From: an uncultured Bacteroidaceae bacterium
Lineage (GTDB): Bacteria > Bacteroidota > Bacteroidia > Bacteroidales > Bacteroidaceae
Reading direction: 5' to 3'
Length of the DNA: 64,000 bases
Assembly: GCA_939800445.1 (NCBI GenBank)
Contig: CALNGU010000001.1
Location: forward strand, 1 to 64,000
Numbering within the stretch: position 1 is the first letter of the stretch; the number at the start of each line of letters is the position of its first letter. The position numbers were made by a program, and so were the translations under genes. The notes below the pieces were generated by a model. The model was not told where the DNA came from. It did not search any database and saw only the letters and a program-made list of their open reading frames with translations. This document shows positions 43,745-55,150 of the stretch, in pieces.

Positions 43745-44140
43745 TTAAATTTTTAATCCAGCTTTACGTGCCGCTTCTGCAACTTCCTTAACCCTGCCAT
43801 GGTACAAGTAACCATTTCTGTCGAAAACGACTTGCGTTATACCTGCAGCCAAAGCTTTCTGCGCAGCGAGTTCACCAACCTTGGCAGCTTGCTCTTTCTT
43901 TGGCATCTTCTCAAAAGCCAAGGAACTAACAGCAAGCAAAGTCTTGCCTACATTCATGAACTTCTTGCCATTCTGGTTCTCATGCTCAACCGGGTTTACC
44001 CATGAGTCATCGACCAACTGGACATATATCTGACGATTGCTCCTGAAAACGGACATACGTGGACGCTCGGCTGTGCCAGAGACTTTTTTACGTATTCTAT
44101 ATTTGATTCTTTGTCGTCTTTCTGATTTTGTAATAGCCAT
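43745..44140 (-). CDS. rplR: 50S ribosomal protein L18
   Basis: A 131-residue protein that binds 5S rRNA. The start is [20 protein letters not shown], then [20 protein letters not shown], and the end is [20 protein letters not shown]. The middle has a stretch after VDDSW ([18 protein letters not shown]) that is longer than in E. coli L18 (117 residues). It lies 21 bases after rplF. Confidence 0.97.
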   Translation of the reverse strand: MAITKSERRQRIKYRIRKKVSGTAERPRMSVFRSNRQIYVQLVDDSWVNPVEHENQNGKKFMNVGKTLLAVSSLAFEKMPKKEQAAKVGELAAQKALAAGITQVVFDRNGYLYHGRVKEVAEAARKAGLKI

Positions 44141-44161
44141 AACTCCTTAAATTTAAATGGT

Positions 44162-44716
44162 TTACTTAGCACCTGCCGATTTACCAGACTTCCTGCGGAT
44201 AACCTCACCGACAAACTTGATACCCTTGCCCTTGTAAGGTTCAGGCTTACGGAATGAACGGATCTTCGCGCAAACTTGCCCTAAGAGCTGCTTGTCATAA
44301 GACTCAAGGATAATCAGCGGGTTCTTGTTCCTCTCAGACTTTGTCTCCACCTTGATCTCCTTAGGCAACTCAAAGAATATTGGGTGTGTATAACCCAAAG
44401 CAAGTTCCAGGACGTTACCCTTGTTAGATGCACGATAACCGACACCGACCAACTCAAGTTCCTTCTTGTATCCCTCAGAAACTCCGACAACCATATTGTG
44501 AATCAAAGCTCTGTAAAGGCCATGAAAAGCTCTTTCCTGCTTTTCGTCGGAGTTACGCGTAACGAGCACGTGACCATCCTCAATTGTAACTGAAATCGTA
44601 GGGTCTACGGCTTGTGAAAGCTCACCCTTAGGTCCCTTTACTGTAACGACATTATCGTTCACTGAAACTGTCACTCCAGCAGGCAAAGCTATTGGCAATT
44701 TTCCAATTCTTGACAT
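44162..44716 (-). CDS. rplF: 50S ribosomal protein L6
   Basis: A 184-residue protein of two similar domains: SRIGKLPIALPAGVTVSVND and VVTVKGPKGELSQ at the front, and the C-terminal EPYKGKGIKFVGEVIRRKSG with GKSAGAK. It lies at the base of the stalk near the factor-binding site. It sits 21 bases after rpsH. Confidence 0.98.
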   Translation of the reverse strand: MSRIGKLPIALPAGVTVSVNDNVVTVKGPKGELSQAVDPTISVTIEDGHVLVTRNSDEKQERAFHGLYRALIHNMVVGVSEGYKKELELVGVGYRASNKGNVLELALGYTHPIFFELPKEIKVETKSERNKNPLIILESYDKQLLGQVCAKIRSFRKPEPYKGKGIKFVGEVIRRKSGKSAGAK

Positions 44717-44737
44717 TTCTTTTACCTCCTACCTCAT

Positions 44738-45133
44738 TTAATATACATAACACAACACTTCACCACCGACTTTCAAAGCTGAAGCCTCTTTGTCTGTCAT
44801 AACACCTTTAGAGGTGGAGATGATTGCTATGCCCAAACCATTTATGACACGGGGCATATCCCTATAACCCGTATATTTTCTCAAACCAGGAGTTGAAACC
44901 CTTTTAAGGTTCCTGATCGCATTCACCTTGTTAACTGTGTCGTACTTCAAGGCAATTTTGATTGTTCCCTGCGGTCCATCTTCCACAAACTTATAGTTGA
45001 GGATGTAACCTTTCTCGAAAAGGATTTTAGTAATCTCTTTCTTCAAGTTTGAAGCTGGAACTTCAACAACACGGTGCTTTGCACTGATTGCATTTCTCAG
45101 CCTCGTCAAGTAATCTGCTATTGGATCTGTCAT
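44738..45133 (-). CDS. rpsH: 30S ribosomal protein S8
   Basis: A 131-residue protein. MTDPIADYLTRLRNA opens it, and the C-terminal STPGLRKYTGYRDMPRVING and GIAIISTSKGVMTDKEA are diagnostic. It binds the centre of 16S rRNA and in other bacteria represses the spc operon. It lies 56 bases after rpsN, a slightly longer gap than most. Confidence 0.98.
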   Translation of the reverse strand: MTDPIADYLTRLRNAISAKHRVVEVPASNLKKEITKILFEKGYILNYKFVEDGPQGTIKIALKYDTVNKVNAIRNLKRVSTPGLRKYTGYRDMPRVINGLGIAIISTSKGVMTDKEASALKVGGEVLCYVY

Positions 45134-45189
45134 TTTATAATTGATTTAAATTAATCAGGGCCACCCTGACAATATTTAACAATCTGCTC

Positions 45190-45459
45190 TTACCAGCTTG
45201 CTTTCTTAACACCAGGTATCAGACCGTTTGAAGCCATTTCCCTGAACTGAATCCTGGATATGCCAAACAAACGCATATATCCTTTCGGACGACCTGTTAT
45301 CTTACATCTGTTGTGCAAACGGACAGGTGACGCATTCTTAGGAAGAGCTTGAAGCCCTTCGTAATCACCTGCTGCCTTTAAAGCGGCACGTTTCGCAGCA
45401 TACTTAGCAACTAACTTAGCCCTCTTGACTTCACGGGCCTTCATTGATTCTTTTGCCAT
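45190..45459 (-). CDS. rpsN: 30S ribosomal protein S14 (zinc-free form)
   Basis: An 89-residue protein. [20 protein letters not shown] opens it and [20 protein letters not shown] and [20 protein letters not shown] follow. The CxxC-CxxC zinc ribbon of the short S14 form is absent, so this is the long, zinc-independent type. It lies 4 bases after rplE. Confidence 0.97.
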   Translation of the reverse strand: MAKESMKAREVKRAKLVAKYAAKRAALKAAGDYEGLQALPKNASPVRLHNRCKITGRPKGYMRLFGISRIQFREMASNGLIPGVKKASW

Positions 45460-45463
45460 TATC

Positions 45464-46021
45464 TCAATCTTTTTTTGCGTTCTTGAAAGGCAGACCGAAC
45501 TCTTTCAGCAATGCATAACCCTCTTCGTCAGTCTTGGCAGAAGTCACGAAAGTAATGTTCATACCCATTATCCTCGTGATGCTGTCGATGTTGATTTCAG
45601 GGAAAATGATTTGCTCATCAATTCCAAGAGTGTAATTGCCCTGGCCATCGAATTTGCTGTTGATACCTTTGAAGTCACGGATACGGGGCAATGCGACCCT
45701 TATCAACCTCTCAAGGAATTCATACATACGCTCCCTTCTCAAAGTCACCATGACACCGATAGGCATTTTCTTACGCAACTTGAAGTTCGCAATATCCTTT
45801 CTTGACACAGTAGCAACAGCTTTTTGACCTGTTATTGCAGTCAATTCGTTAATCGCTACGTCTATTATCTTCTTGTCAGCGACAGCGATACCCAAGCCTT
45901 GGTTAATAACAATCTTCTTAAGCACAGGTATCTGCATTACAGACTTGTACTGGAACTGCTTCATCAAGGCAGGAGCGATACGCTCCTTATATTCATTCTT
46001 AAGATTTGCCGTATTAGCCAT
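45464..46021 (-). CDS. rplE: 50S ribosomal protein L5
   Basis: A 185-residue protein. Visible are [40 protein letters not shown], and [20 protein letters not shown]. It binds 5S rRNA and touches the P-site tRNA. Its start overlaps the end of rplX by 8 bases, so coupling is likely. Confidence 0.98.
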   Translation of the reverse strand: MANTANLKNEYKERIAPALMKQFQYKSVMQIPVLKKIVINQGLGIAVADKKIIDVAINELTAITGQKAVATVSRKDIANFKLRKKMPIGVMVTLRRERMYEFLERLIRVALPRIRDFKGINSKFDGQGNYTLGIDEQIIFPEINIDSITRIMGMNITFVTSAKTDEEGYALLKEFGLPFKNAKKD

Positions 46022-46340
46022 TTTGTATTTCCTCTCCTGATTTTTTAGAATAACGAACTAAAACGCCATCTTCATTCCTCTTTCTCCCAATCCTTGTCGG
46101 CTTACCACTTTTCGGGTCAAGTACATTGAGATTTGAGATATGAATCGAGGCCTCTTGTCTAACAATGCCTCCTTGAGGATTCTTCGCATTCGGCTTCACC
46201 CTTTTTGACACCATGTTGAGTCCCTCAACAATGGCACGGTTCTTATCAACAAGAACCTTGAGGACACGCCCAGTACGCCCCTTGTCATCACCGGCGTTCA
46301 CATAGACGGTATCACCCTTTCTTATATGTAACTTACTCAT
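46014..46340 (-). CDS. rplX: 50S ribosomal protein L24
   Basis: A 108-residue protein with the KOW motif ([20 protein letters not shown]) followed by [20 protein letters not shown] and a basic C-terminus. It begins 50S assembly near the tunnel exit. The last 8 bases overlap rplE. Confidence 0.98.
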   Translation of the reverse strand: MSKLHIRKGDTVYVNAGDDKGRTGRVLKVLVDKNRAIVEGLNMVSKRVKPNAKNPQGGIVRQEASIHISNLNVLDPKSGKPTRIGRKRNEDGVLVRYSKKSGEEIQNG

Positions 46341-46358
46341 TGTAGTTGTCGAGTTTAA

Positions 46359-46724
46359 TTATAAAACTTCCGGCGCAAGTGAGACGACTTTCATATTCAC
46401 GCTTCTCAACTCCCTGGCTACAGGACCAAAGATACGGCTACCTCTGATTTCCCCTGCATTGTTCAACAGCACACACGCATTGTCATCAAACCTGATATAT
46501 GAGCCATCAGCACGACGGATTTCTTTTTTGGTGCGCACAATCAACGCTTTTGAGACTGCGCCTTTCTTAACGTCACTGGTAGGTATCACACTCTTGACAG
46601 CCACTACAATCACATCGCCTACCGTAGCGTAACGCTTCCTTGTACCTCCAAGGACACGAATGCACAACGCCTCTTTCGCACCACTGTTGTCACAAACTGT
46701 GAGTCTGGTTTCTGTTTGTATCAT
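46359..46724 (-). CDS. rplN: 50S ribosomal protein L14
   Basis: A 121-residue protein. [20 protein letters not shown] opens it, and [40 protein letters not shown] and FGPVARELR follow. It is at the subunit interface near the factor site. It lies 2 bases after rpsQ. Confidence 0.98.
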   Translation of the reverse strand: MIQTETRLTVCDNSGAKEALCIRVLGGTRKRYATVGDVIVVAVKSVIPTSDVKKGAVSKALIVRTKKEIRRADGSYIRFDDNACVLLNNAGEIRGSRIFGPVARELRSVNMKVVSLAPEVL

Positions 46725-46726
46725 AA

Positions 46727-46987
46727 TTACTTAGCCCTTTCGATTATTTCAACCAACCTCCATCTCTTCATTTTGCTCAAGGGACGAGTTTCCATAATCC
46801 TCACTGTATCACCGATATTACACTCGTTCTTTTCGTCGTGAGCGTAGTACTTCTTCGTCTTGTTGACGAATTTACCATAAATAGGGTGTTTCTCCTTGAA
46901 CTTGGAAGCAACCGTGATAGTCTTATCCATCTTGTTGCTAACGACAACACCACTTCTTTCTTTCCTTAAATTTCTAGCTTCCATCAA
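46727..46987 (-). CDS. rpsQ: 30S ribosomal protein S17
   Basis: An 86-residue OB-fold protein: [20 protein letters not shown] and [20 protein letters not shown] with the ending [14 protein letters not shown]. It binds early in 30S assembly. It starts 5 bases after rpmC. Confidence 0.98.
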   Translation of the reverse strand: MMEARNLRKERSGVVVSNKMDKTITVASKFKEKHPIYGKFVNKTKKYYAHDEKNECNIGDTVRIMETRPLSKMKRWRLVEIIERAK

Positions 46988-46992
46988 GACTA

Positions 46993-47190
46993 TTATTTAT
47001 TGTTGAGTTCTCGTTGGCGCAATTCCGTATGCATACGCGCAATTGTCTTGCGTGCTTTCCTCAATTGGGAAGGGTTCTCCAACGGAGAAACTGCATGGTT
47101 CAAACGCATCGAAGTGTAATTAGCAACTTCAGCCTCCAACCTTTCCTTCAATTCGTTGGTTTTTAATTCTCTAATTTCTGCAATCTTCAT
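46993..47190 (-). CDS. rpmC: 50S ribosomal protein L29
   Basis: A 65-residue helical protein from ATG 47190 ([20 protein letters not shown]); a TTG nine bases upstream would overlap rplP and is less likely. It has [26 protein letters not shown], read in two parts, with the usual LRQARKTIAR-like core. It is near the exit tunnel and contacts trigger factor and SRP. It lies 5 bases after rplP. Confidence 0.97.
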   Translation of the reverse strand: MKIAEIRELKTNELKERLEAEVANYTSMRLNHAVSPLENPSQLRKARKTIARMHTELRQRELNNK

Positions 47191-47195
47191 AGTCG

Positions 47196-47627
47196 TCAAG
47201 CATTTTGAGTGTAATCGTAATCACGCCTTACAACAAACTTTGTAGTAATCGGAAGTTTCTGTGCTGCCAAACGCAATGCTTCTTTTGCAATGTCATAAGA
47301 TACACCTTCAACCTCAATAATCACACGACCTGGAGTAACGGGAGCGACAAATCCTTCAGGATTACCTTTACCTTTACCCATACGCACTTCTGCTGGCTTC
47401 TTTGTGATTGGCTTGTCAGGGAATATCCTGATCCAGATTTGCCCTTGACGCTGCATATATCTTGTCACCGCGATACGGGCAGCCTCGATTTGACGTCCCG
47501 TAATCCATTTGGTCTGCAATGCCTTTATCCCAAAAGAGCCGAAGGCCAATTGATTGCCGCGCTGGGCAATGCCCTTCATGCGACCCTTTTGTTGCCTTCT
47601 GAACTTTGTCTTCTTTGGTTGTAACAT
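47196..47627 (-). CDS. rplP: 50S ribosomal protein L16
   Basis: A 143-residue protein. The start [20 protein letters not shown], the middle [20 protein letters not shown] with [20 protein letters not shown], and [19 protein letters not shown] show L16. It lines the A-site tRNA path. It lies 10 bases after rpsC. Confidence 0.98.
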   Translation of the reverse strand: MLQPKKTKFRRQQKGRMKGIAQRGNQLAFGSFGIKALQTKWITGRQIEAARIAVTRYMQRQGQIWIRIFPDKPITKKPAEVRMGKGKGNPEGFVAPVTPGRVIIEVEGVSYDIAKEALRLAAQKLPITTKFVVRRDYDYTQNA

Positions 47628-47637
47628 AGTTGTCTAA

Positions 47638-48360
47638 TTAACGATTGTTTTTCTTTCTCTTGAAGTTCCTGTTGACACCTCCCATACCTTCACGGCCTTC
47701 TTTGGACTGAGTGAAATTAGGCGCGAGGTCTCTCTTCCCGTAAACTTCACCTTTACAAATCCAGACTTTGATGCCGAGCAAGCCGACTTTAGTCAAAGCC
47801 TCAGTCTGACAATAGTCAATGTCCGCACGGAAAGTGTGCAAAGGCGTCCTACCTTCCTTATACATCTCAGAACGGGCGATTTCAGCACCGTTCAAACGAC
47901 CAGAGATAAGGACTTTGATACCTTCTGCTCCCATACGCATGGTGTTGGTGATAGCCATCTTGATTGCTCTGCGATAAGCTATCTTGCCCTCCACTTGACG
48001 TGCGATATTGTTGGCAACAATAACTGCGTCCAACTCAGGCTTCTTGATTTCAAAAATATTAATCTGGATTTCCTTATCAGTGATTTTCTTCAACTCCTCT
48101 TTCAAGGCATCGACAGCCTGTCCCCCTTTACCTATTATCACTCCAGGACGAGCAGTGCATACAGTGATTGTTATCAACTTGATTGTACGCTCAATCACAA
48201 TCCTTGAGACACTTGCTTTAGCAAGCCTCTCATTGAGGTATTTACGAATTTTAGAGTCTTCCAAGATGAATTCGCCAAAATTCTTTCCTCCACACCAATT
48301 GGAATCCCAACCTCTGATGATTCCCAAACGGTTACTTATCGGATTAACTTTTTGTCCCAT
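47638..48360 (-). CDS. rpsC: 30S ribosomal protein S3
   Basis: A 240-residue protein with a KH domain ([20 protein letters not shown]) and the C-terminal domain ([58 protein letters not shown]). The tail is basic ([11 protein letters not shown]). It guides mRNA at the entry tunnel. It starts 5 bases after rplV. Confidence 0.98.
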   Translation of the reverse strand: MGQKVNPISNRLGIIRGWDSNWCGGKNFGEFILEDSKIRKYLNERLAKASVSRIVIERTIKLITITVCTARPGVIIGKGGQAVDALKEELKKITDKEIQINIFEIKKPELDAVIVANNIARQVEGKIAYRRAIKMAITNTMRMGAEGIKVLISGRLNGAEIARSEMYKEGRTPLHTFRADIDYCQTEALTKVGLLGIKVWICKGEVYGKRDLAPNFTQSKEGREGMGGVNRNFKRKKNNR

Positions 48361-48365
48361 CTAAC

Positions 48366-48776
48366 TTAATTTTCTGCTTTGTCCGTACTCTTAGTATCAA
48401 CAAACAATGTCACATGATTTGAGCGTTTGCGAATCCTGTAACCTCTGCCTTGTGGTGCTGGTCTCATTCTTTTCAACGTAGGCCCGCAATCAACAAAAAC
48501 TCTAGACACATACAATTCACCTGCTTCAGCCTTACGTTCATTCTTCTGTTCCCAGTTAGCTATTGCAGAACGCAACAACTTTTCAACAGCAATCGAAGCA
48601 CGCTTGGTGGAGAACTTCAAGACACCCAAAGCCCTGCCTACTTCCATGCCTCGTATCATATCAACAACGAGGCGCATCTTGCGTGGCGAACTAGGTTCAT
48701 TGCGAAGCTTGGCAAAGTAGACAGACTTTTGAGCTTCTTTCCTAGCCTTAGCTGCATTACGTTTTCTTGCTCCCAT
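48366..48776 (-). CDS. rplV: 50S ribosomal protein L22
   Basis: A 136-residue protein. [40 protein letters not shown] and [20 protein letters not shown] mark the extended loop that lines the exit tunnel (where macrolide resistance arises). It lies 39 bases after rpsS. Confidence 0.98.
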   Translation of the reverse strand: MGARKRNAAKARKEAQKSVYFAKLRNEPSSPRKMRLVVDMIRGMEVGRALGVLKFSTKRASIAVEKLLRSAIANWEQKNERKAEAGELYVSRVFVDCGPTLKRMRPAPQGRGYRIRKRSNHVTLFVDTKSTDKAEN

Positions 48777-48815
48777 TATTTATTATTCTTTTTTATTCTA
48801 TTACTGCGACCCTAA

Positions 48816-49085
48816 TCATTTCTTCTTATTACCTGCATGGCCACGGAAAGTCCTTGTCAGAGCAAATTCTCCAAGCTTATGCCCTACCATGTTCTCGGTG
48901 ATGTAGACAGGGATAAATTTATTACCATTGTGAACTGCAACTGTATGACCTACAAAGTCAGGAGAAATCATTGAAGCACGAGCCCAAGTTTTAATAACCG
49001 ACTTTGATCCGGATTCATTCATTGCAAGAATCTTCTTCTCCAACTTAACGTTGATATATGGACCTTTTTTTAATGATCGACTCAT
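48816..49085 (-). CDS. rpsS: 30S ribosomal protein S19
   Basis: An 89-residue protein. [20 protein letters not shown] and [20 protein letters not shown], then [20 protein letters not shown] and a basic tail. It is part of the 30S head. It lies 20 bases after rplB. Confidence 0.98.
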   Translation of the reverse strand: MSRSLKKGPYINVKLEKKILAMNESGSKSVIKTWARASMISPDFVGHTVAVHNGNKFIPVYITENMVGHKLGEFALTRTFRGHAGNKKK

Positions 49086-49105
49086 AATGAACTTTTTAAC
49101 TCAGA

Positions 49106-49930
49106 TTACTTTTTCCTTCTTTCGATTATATACTTGGATGACTGCTTCTTCGGTGACCTTGTCTTGAGACCCTTAGCATACAAGCCCTTCCTTGACCTTG
49201 GATGGCCTCCAGATGCACGTCCTTCACCACCACCCATCGGGTGATCAACAGGGTTCATCACGACGCCACGGTTGCGGGGGCGACGACCAAGCCATCTTGA
49301 ACGACCAGCCTTACCCGACTTCTCAAGTGCATGATCTGAATTGCCAACGCTACCGACAGTAGCTTTACAAGTAGAAAGGATTCTCCTTATTTCACCTGAA
49401 GGCAACTTGATAACGCAATAGCTACCTTCACGAGAAGTCAACTGAGCAAAGTTACCAGCTGAGCGAACCAAAGCTGCTCCCTGTCCAGGGCGCAACTCAA
49501 TATTATGGATAAGAGTACCTACCGGTATGTTTTGCAACGGAAGAGCATTACCGACCTCGGGAGCTGCTTCAGCACCAGACATCAGCTTCGTGCCGACTTG
49601 CAAGCCATTAGGCGCGATAATGTAGCGCTTTTCACCATCAGCATAAAACAACAACGCAATACGAGCTGAACGGTTTGGATCGTATTCAATCGTCTTCACT
49701 GTTGCTGGTATTCCATCCTTATCACGCTTGAAGTCGATAATTCTGTATTTCCTCTTATGTCCTCCACCTCTGTAACGGACGGTCATCTTTCCTGAATCGT
49801 TACGACCGCCAGTGGATTTCTTTCCATACACAAGAGTCTTTTCTGGTACTGACGCAGTAATCTCTTCAAACGTACCAATAATCTTATGTCTCTGCCCCGG
49901 TGTTGTGGGCTTAAATTTACGTACTGCCAT
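49106..49930 (-). CDS. rplB: 50S ribosomal protein L2
   Basis: A 274-residue protein. It has the N-terminal [20 protein letters not shown], the OB-fold and SH3-like core, and the C-terminal [20 protein letters not shown] with the conserved His of the peptidyl-transferase area. It is required for subunit joining. It lies 9 bases after rplW. Confidence 0.98.
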   Translation of the reverse strand: MAVRKFKPTTPGQRHKIIGTFEEITASVPEKTLVYGKKSTGGRNDSGKMTVRYRGGGHKRKYRIIDFKRDKDGIPATVKTIEYDPNRSARIALLFYADGEKRYIIAPNGLQVGTKLMSGAEAAPEVGNALPLQNIPVGTLIHNIELRPGQGAALVRSAGNFAQLTSREGSYCVIKLPSGEIRRILSTCKATVGSVGNSDHALEKSGKAGRSRWLGRRPRNRGVVMNPVDHPMGGGEGRASGGHPRSRKGLYAKGLKTRSPKKQSSKYIIERRKK

Positions 49931-49939
49931 CTTTCCTTA

Positions 49940-50233
49940 TCAAATATTACTATAGAAATCAATAGTGTCGCCGTCCTTCAAGGTGACTATAGCCTTTTTG
50001 AAAGCATCAGCCCTTCCTTTAATCAGACCAGCTTTTGTATACCTGGACTTATTCTTTCCAGCATACTTCATCGTGTTGACTTTGACAACTGTGACATTGT
50101 AGAGTTTCTCAACTTCGTCCTTAATCACATATTTATTGGCACTTGGCACTACGACAAAAGCATAACGGTTGTTGAAACGTTCCGTCATGCGAGTCATTTT
50201 CTCAGTCACCAATGGCTTAACTATTACGCTCAT
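49940..50233 (-). CDS. rplW: 50S ribosomal protein L23
   Basis: A 97-residue protein. MSVIVKPLVTEKMTRMTERF opens it; YAFVVVPSANKYVIKDEVEK and VNTMKYAGKNKSRYTKAGLI follow. It is the main docking site at the tunnel exit for chaperones and SRP. It lies 13 bases after rplD. Confidence 0.98.
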   Translation of the reverse strand: MSVIVKPLVTEKMTRMTERFNNRYAFVVVPSANKYVIKDEVEKLYNVTVVKVNTMKYAGKNKSRYTKAGLIKGRADAFKKAIVTLKDGDTIDFYSNI

Positions 50234-50246
50234 AGTTCCTCCCCTA

Positions 50247-50873
50247 TCACATTAAATTGTTATCAATAGCAGCCAGCGCACCCTCCGTCAGGACAAGCAC
50301 GTTAGCATTCAACACATTATAAGTGTTCATTCCCGAAATGGGCTGAACATTTACCTTCTCCAAATTTCTGGCCGACAAATATACGTTTTTGTCAGATTCT
50401 TTCAAAACGACAAGCAACTTTTTGCCAGACAATTTAAGATTATTTACCAATTCAACCACTTGCTTCGTCTTTGGAGCTTCAAAAGTGAAGTCCTCGACTA
50501 CCATGATTGAATTTTCCTTTGCCCTGTAAGACAATGCCGACTTCCTTGCGAGAGCCTTCACCTTCTTGTTCAATTTGAAGCTATAATCACGGGGCTTCGG
50601 ACCAAACACGCGTGCTCCACCTACCAAAAGCGGTGAATTGATGTCACCTCTACGTGCACCGCCGCCACCTTTTTGACGACCGAGCTTGCGGGTAGAACCA
50701 GAGATTTCACTTCTTTCCTTTGACTTGTGAGTACCTTGGCGGCGATTAGCCAAATATTGCTTCACAGCCATATATATCACATGGTCATTAGGTTCAATTC
50801 CGAAGACAGCATCGTTAAGAGTAACCTTCCTACCCGTGTCTTCACCTTTAATGTTATATACGCTAACTTCCAT
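50247..50873 (-). CDS. rplD: 50S ribosomal protein L4
   Basis: A 208-residue protein. The extended loop is [20 protein letters not shown] then [21 protein letters not shown]4 represses the S10 operon in E. coli; whether it does here is not known. Start and stop with rplC overlap by one base (TAATG), so coupling is likely. Confidence 0.98.
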   Translation of the reverse strand: MEVSVYNIKGEDTGRKVTLNDAVFGIEPNDHVIYMAVKQYLANRRQGTHKSKERSEISGSTRKLGRQKGGGGARRGDINSPLLVGGARVFGPKPRDYSFKLNKKVKALARKSALSYRAKENSIMVVEDFTFEAPKTKQVVELVNNLKLSGKKLLVVLKESDKNVYLSARNLEKVNVQPISGMNTYNVLNANVLVLTEGALAAIDNNLM

Positions 50874-51487
50874 TACTTCTCAATTAATACGATTGAACCT
50901 TTAAAACCAGGAACAGACCCCTTTATGAGAAGGAGGTTATGCTCCGGAATTACTTTTAATACTTTAAGGTTGTGCGTTGTAACCCTGTCACAGCCCATGT
51001 GTCCAGCCATTCGCATTCCTTTGAAGACTTTGGCAGGATAAGAGCAGGCACCGATAGAACCGGGCTTCCTTGTCCTGTTGTGCTGACCGTGAGTCGTTTG
51101 TCCCACACCGCCGAAACCATGACGTTTAACAACGCCTTGGAATCCTTTACCTTTGGAAGTTCCAATAACGTCTACGAAAGTTGAATCTGCGAAGATGTCA
51201 ACAGACACCACATCACCCAGATTCAGCTCCGTGTCAAATGAGAACTCGGCCAAGTGTCTCTTTGGTGTTGTCCCGGCTTTCTGGAAATGTCCCATCATCG
51301 GCTTCGTGGTATTCTTTTCCTTCATATCCTCGAAACCCAATTGGACTGCCTTATAGCCATCCTTCTCAAGAGTCTTGATTTGGGTGACAACACAAGGACC
51401 TGCTTCGATAACAGTGCATGGCACATTCTTGCCATCAGCACTGAAAACGGATGTCATTCCGATTTTTCTTCCTAATAATCCTGGCAT
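50873..51487 (-). CDS. rplC: 50S ribosomal protein L3
   Basis: A 204-residue protein. [20 protein letters not shown] and [20 protein letters not shown] with [20 protein letters not shown] and [17 protein letters not shown] are diagnostic. It lies at the base of the peptidyl-transferase centre. It starts 22 bases after rpsJ. Confidence 0.98.
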   Translation of the reverse strand: MPGLLGRKIGMTSVFSADGKNVPCTVIEAGPCVVTQIKTLEKDGYKAVQLGFEDMKEKNTTKPMMGHFQKAGTTPKRHLAEFSFDTELNLGDVVSVDIFADSTFVDVIGTSKGKGFQGVVKRHGFGGVGQTTHGQHNRTRKPGSIGACSYPAKVFKGMRMAGHMGCDRVTTHNLKVLKVIPEHNLLLIKGSVPGFKGSIVLIEK

Positions 51488-51509
51488 TTCTACTAATAAT
51501 TATAACTAT

Positions 51510-51815
51510 TTACACTTTGATTTCAACTGCCACACCGCTCGGCAATTCCAACTTCATCAACGCATCTACAGTCTTGGAAGTCGAGCTATATATGTCTATC
51601 AGCCTTTTGTAGGTTGACAACTCAAACTGCTCCCTCGACTTCTTGTTGACGAAAGTTGAGCGGTTCACTGTGAATATACGCTTGTGTGTCGGCAATGGAA
51701 TTGGGCCGCTCACAATCGCACCAGTCGCTCTCACAGTCTTAACAATCTTCTCCGATGATTTGTCCACCAGATTGTGATCGTAAGATTTCAATTTGATTCT
51801 GATTTTCTGACTCAT
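51510..51815 (-). CDS. rpsJ: 30S ribosomal protein S10
   Basis: A 101-residue protein. [20 protein letters not shown] opens it; [20 protein letters not shown] and [20 protein letters not shown] follow. It is part of the 30S head. It is 96 bases after fusA, and this gap carries a long hairpin, so S10-operon expression may be set here. Confidence 0.98.
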   Translation of the reverse strand: MSQKIRIKLKSYDHNLVDKSSEKIVKTVRATGAIVSGPIPLPTHKRIFTVNRSTFVNKKSREQFELSTYKRLIDIYSSTSKTVDALMKLELPSGVAVEIKV

Positions 51816-51856
51816 AATGGTCTTTTGTTATTTAAGTAAATTCTTTTGTATTAATC

Positions 51857-51900
51857 ATGGTGGACAGTGCTAAGAGTCATTCGCTATCACCGCCCACCAT
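51857..51900 (-). promoter_or_regulatory. Long stem-loop between fusA and rpsJ
   Basis: ATGGTGG and CCACCAT pair at the base, and GCGGTGATAG and TTAGCACTGT continue the stem with a few G-U pairs and mismatches. No run of T follows on the minus strand, so it is probably a regulatory or processing site and not a plain terminator. Confidence 0.5.
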
Positions 51901-51911
51901 AAATTCCAATT

Positions 51912-54029
51912 TTAAATCAAATCCACACGGCCTTTGACCTCTTCAAGGACAGCCTTCGCAATAGTCTGCGATACTTGCGCATGATGAGAATAGGACATAG
52001 AAGATGTTGCCCTACCAGACGTGATGGTTCTCAAAGCAGTTACGTAACCGAACATTTCAGCCAACGGAACCATAGCCTTGACAATCCTTGCGCCTGAACG
52101 ACTTGTCTCCATTCCCTCTACTTGTCCACGGCGTTTGTTGAGGTCACCTATCACATCACCCATATTCTCCTCTGGAGTGACTACTTCGAGTTTCATGATA
52201 GGCTCAAGCAACACCGGGCCTGCTTTTGCGCAAGCATTCTTGTAAGCCTGGATTGCGCAGATTTCAAATGACAACTGGTCAGAGTCTACCGGATGGAAAG
52301 AACCATCGACCAGCACGACCTTGAGCGAGTCTACTGGGAAACCTGCCAAGACACCGTTCTTCATAGCTGTCGTGAAGCCTTTTTGAACTGCAGGGATAAA
52401 CTCCTTTGGAATGTTACCACCTTTGACTTCATCAACAAACTGAAGACCGCCCTGCTTGAAGTCTTCATCAACAGGACCAACCTTGACGATGATGTCCGCA
52501 AACTTACCACGACCACCAGACTGCTTCTTGTAAACTTCACGCAAGTCAACAGTCTTGGTAATTGCCTCCTTGTAGTTCACTTGTGGACGACCTTGGTTAC
52601 ATTCAACCTTGAATTCACGCTTCAAGCGGTCAATGATAATATCCAAGTGAAGCTCACCCATACCAGAGATGATAGTCTGACCTGACTGTTCATCAGTCCT
52701 AACTGTAAATGTCGGGTCTTCTTCGGCCAACTTAGCAAGGCCGTTAGACAATTTGTCAAGGTCCTTTTGCGTCTTCGGCTCAACTGCAATACCAATCACT
52801 GGCTCTGGGAATTCCATGGATTCGAGAACGATTGGAGCAGTCTCATCGCACAAAGTGTCACCCGTACGAATATCCTTGAAACCTACACCTGCACCTATAT
52901 CACCAGCAGAAATCACCTCGACAGGATTTTGCTTGTTTGAGTGCATCTGGAACAAACGAGACACACGCTCTTTCTTACCAGAACGGGTATTGTAGATATA
53001 AGAACCTGATTCAACCTTACCGGAATATACACGGAAGAATGTCAGACGGCCAACGTATGGGTCAGTAGCAATCTTGAACGCCAAAGCAGAAGTTTTTTCA
53101 TCTTCGCTCGGCTTGCGGTCTTCTTCCTCACCAGTTGTCGGGTTCTTGCCGACAATGTTCGGTGTATCCAGAGGAGAAGGCAGGAACGCACACACATAGT
53201 CAAGCAGCGTCTGCACACCTTTATTCTTGAACGAAGAGCCGCACAACATCGGCACGATGTCCATCTTCAAGGTTCCAGCACGGAGGGCACGGAGGATTTC
53301 CTCCTCGGTTATTGTCGAGGGGTCTTCGAAGTATTTCTCCATCAAAGACTCATCAAACTCTGCAACCTTCTCAAGCATCTTGTCTCTCCACTCATTAGCC
53401 TCATCGACGAGGTTAGCTGGGATCTCCTCGACATCATAGTCTGCACCCATCGTCTCGTCATGCCAAAGGATGGCTTTCATCTTGATGAGGTCAACGACAC
53501 CTTTGAAGTTTTCTTCAGAGCCGATAGGTATGACCACCGGGCAAGGATTAGCACCGAGCACGTCCTTCATCTGGCGCACGACTTCAAAGAAATCTGCACC
53601 CGAGCGGTCCATCTTGTTGACATAGCCTATGCGAGGAACATTATATTTGTCAGCCTGACGCCACACGGTCTCAGACTGAGGCTCGACACCGCCCACCGCG
53701 CAATAGGTAGCGACCGCGCCGTCAAGCACACGCAACGAGCGTTCAACCTCTGCGGTGAAATCGACGTGACCCGGAGTGTCAATCAAATTAATCTTATATT
53801 TGTTGCCCGCATAGTTCCAATAGGTAGTGGTCGCAGCTGATGTGATGGTAATACCACGCTCCTGCTCTTGCTCCATCCAGTCCATCGTAGCCGCACCGTC
53901 ATGCACCTCACCAATCTTGTGGGTCAATCCGGTGTAGAACAATATACGCTCGGAGGTCGTAGTCTTACCCGCATCGATGTGCGCCATGATACCGATGTTA
54001 CGGGTCAAATGCAAATCTTGTTTAGCCAT
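51912..54029 (-). CDS. fusA: Elongation factor G
   Basis: A 705-residue GTPase. G motifs are [23 protein letters not shown] and NKMDRSGAD. Domains II-V follow in order (with [36 protein letters not shown] and [20 protein letters not shown]). It moves tRNA and mRNA during translation. It lies 22 bases after rpsG. No tuf gene follows. Confidence 0.98.
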   Translation of the reverse strand: MAKQDLHLTRNIGIMAHIDAGKTTTSERILFYTGLTHKIGEVHDGAATMDWMEQEQERGITITSAATTTYWNYAGNKYKINLIDTPGHVDFTAEVERSLRVLDGAVATYCAVGGVEPQSETVWRQADKYNVPRIGYVNKMDRSGADFFEVVRQMKDVLGANPCPVVIPIGSEENFKGVVDLIKMKAILWHDETMGADYDVEEIPANLVDEANEWRDKMLEKVAEFDESLMEKYFEDPSTITEEEILRALRAGTLKMDIVPMLCGSSFKNKGVQTLLDYVCAFLPSPLDTPNIVGKNPTTGEEEDRKPSEDEKTSALAFKIATDPYVGRLTFFRVYSGKVESGSYIYNTRSGKKERVSRLFQMHSNKQNPVEVISAGDIGAGVGFKDIRTGDTLCDETAPIVLESMEFPEPVIGIAVEPKTQKDLDKLSNGLAKLAEEDPTFTVRTDEQSGQTIISGMGELHLDIIIDRLKREFKVECNQGRPQVNYKEAITKTVDLREVYKKQSGGRGKFADIIVKVGPVDEDFKQGGLQFVDEVKGGNIPKEFIPAVQKGFTTAMKNGVLAGFPVDSLKVVLVDGSFHPVDSDQLSFEICAIQAYKNACAKAGPVLLEPIMKLEVVTPEENMGDVIGDLNKRRGQVEGMETSRSGARIVKAMVPLAEMFGYVTALRTITSGRATSSMSYSHHAQVSQTIAKAVLEEVKGRVDLI

Positions 54030-54051
54030 ATTTACCTAACCTAAGTATTGA

Positions 54052-54528
54052 TTAAAACCTGAAATGAGCGAATGCACGGTTAGCTTCTGCCATGCGGTGC
54101 ATATCCTCCTTACGCTTGAATGCGCCGCCTTGCTCGTTGTAGGCATCAACAATCTCCGCAGCCAATTTGTCGGCCATAGATTTGCCGCCGCGCTTACGTG
54201 CGTACTGAATCATATTCTTCATCGAGATGGACTCTTTCCTTTCAGGACGTATTTCAGTCGGCACTTGGAAAGTGGCACCACCTATACGACGAGACTTCAC
54301 TTCCACTTGGGGAGTAATGTTCTCCAACGCTTTCTTCCAGATTTCAAGAGGGGTCTTCTCCTCAGCAGAGAGCTTACCCTTGACTATCTCCAATGAATCG
54401 TAGAAGATTTTGTAAGATTTGTTTTTCTTACCGTCATACATCAAATGGTTGACGAATTTCGACACCTTTTGATCGTTGAACACCGGATCCGGCAGGATCA
54501 CACGCTTTTTTGGTTTTGCTTTTCTCAT
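54052..54528 (-). CDS. rpsG: 30S ribosomal protein S7
   Basis: A 158-residue protein. [20 protein letters not shown] opens it; [20 protein letters not shown] and [20 protein letters not shown] follow, and it ends [12 protein letters not shown]. It organises the 30S head and often represses the str operon. A 146-base gap before it may hold that RNA site. Confidence 0.98.
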   Translation of the reverse strand: MRKAKPKKRVILPDPVFNDQKVSKFVNHLMYDGKKNKSYKIFYDSLEIVKGKLSAEEKTPLEIWKKALENITPQVEVKSRRIGGATFQVPTEIRPERKESISMKNMIQYARKRGGKSMADKLAAEIVDAYNEQGGAFKRKEDMHRMAEANRAFAHFRF

Positions 54529-54674
54529 TTGCTTTCTACAAATAATCGTTTTGTTTGAGGCTGCATGAATGTCTTCAACTTGCCCACTGGCTCATTTACT
54601 CAACCTTAACCGCTAATCCTTACAAACCAAAACTGTTGTTTGAATTTCCTTTTAATTTCTTAGGTCTCGCGACT
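54529..54674. other. rpsL-rpsG intercistronic gap
   Basis: A 146-base gap, the longest within this operon. No gene is seen. In E. coli the S7 repressor site lies in the same gap. The sequence here can form short stems, but none is striking enough to call. Confidence 0.4.
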
Positions 54675-55082
54675 TCATTTCTTCTTGCCGCCAGCTGCGG
54701 GTGCTTGTCCTGGTTTCGGACGCTTAGCTCCGTACTTCGAGCGGCGTTGTGTGCGGTTTGCGACACCTGCCGTATCAAGAGTACCGCGCACGATGTGGTA
54801 ACGGACACCTGGGAGGTCTTTCACACGACCGCCACGCACGAGCACGATGGAGTGCTCCTGCAAGTTGTGGCCCTCACCCGGGATGTACGAGTTCACTTCC
54901 TTCTTGTTGGTCAGGCGCACACGAGCGACTTTACGCATCGCTGAATTAGGCTTCTTGGGAGTTGTCGTGTAAACCCTCACGCACACCCCACGCCTCTGCG
55001 GGCATGAGTCGAGCGCGGGAGATTTACTCTTCTCCTCCAGCACGTTACGCCCTTTTCTCACTAATTGCTGAATTGTAGGCAT
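54675..55082 (-). CDS. rpsL: 30S ribosomal protein S12
   Basis: A 135-residue protein. [20 protein letters not shown] opens it; [60 protein letters not shown] and [20 protein letters not shown] are diagnostic. The Lys of [10 protein letters not shown], linked to streptomycin response, is unchanged. It is the first gene of the superoperon. The C-terminal tail is basic ([16 protein letters not shown]). Confidence 0.98.
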   Translation of the reverse strand: MPTIQQLVRKGRNVLEEKSKSPALDSCPQRRGVCVRVYTTTPKKPNSAMRKVARVRLTNKKEVNSYIPGEGHNLQEHSIVLVRGGRVKDLPGVRYHIVRGTLDTAGVANRTQRRSKYGAKRPKPGQAPAAGGKKK

Positions 55083-55150
55083 TTTTAATAGTTTTAATTT
55101 GTTATATTATTGTTTATTTATTTTATTCCAATTCTATATAATTCGGGCTG

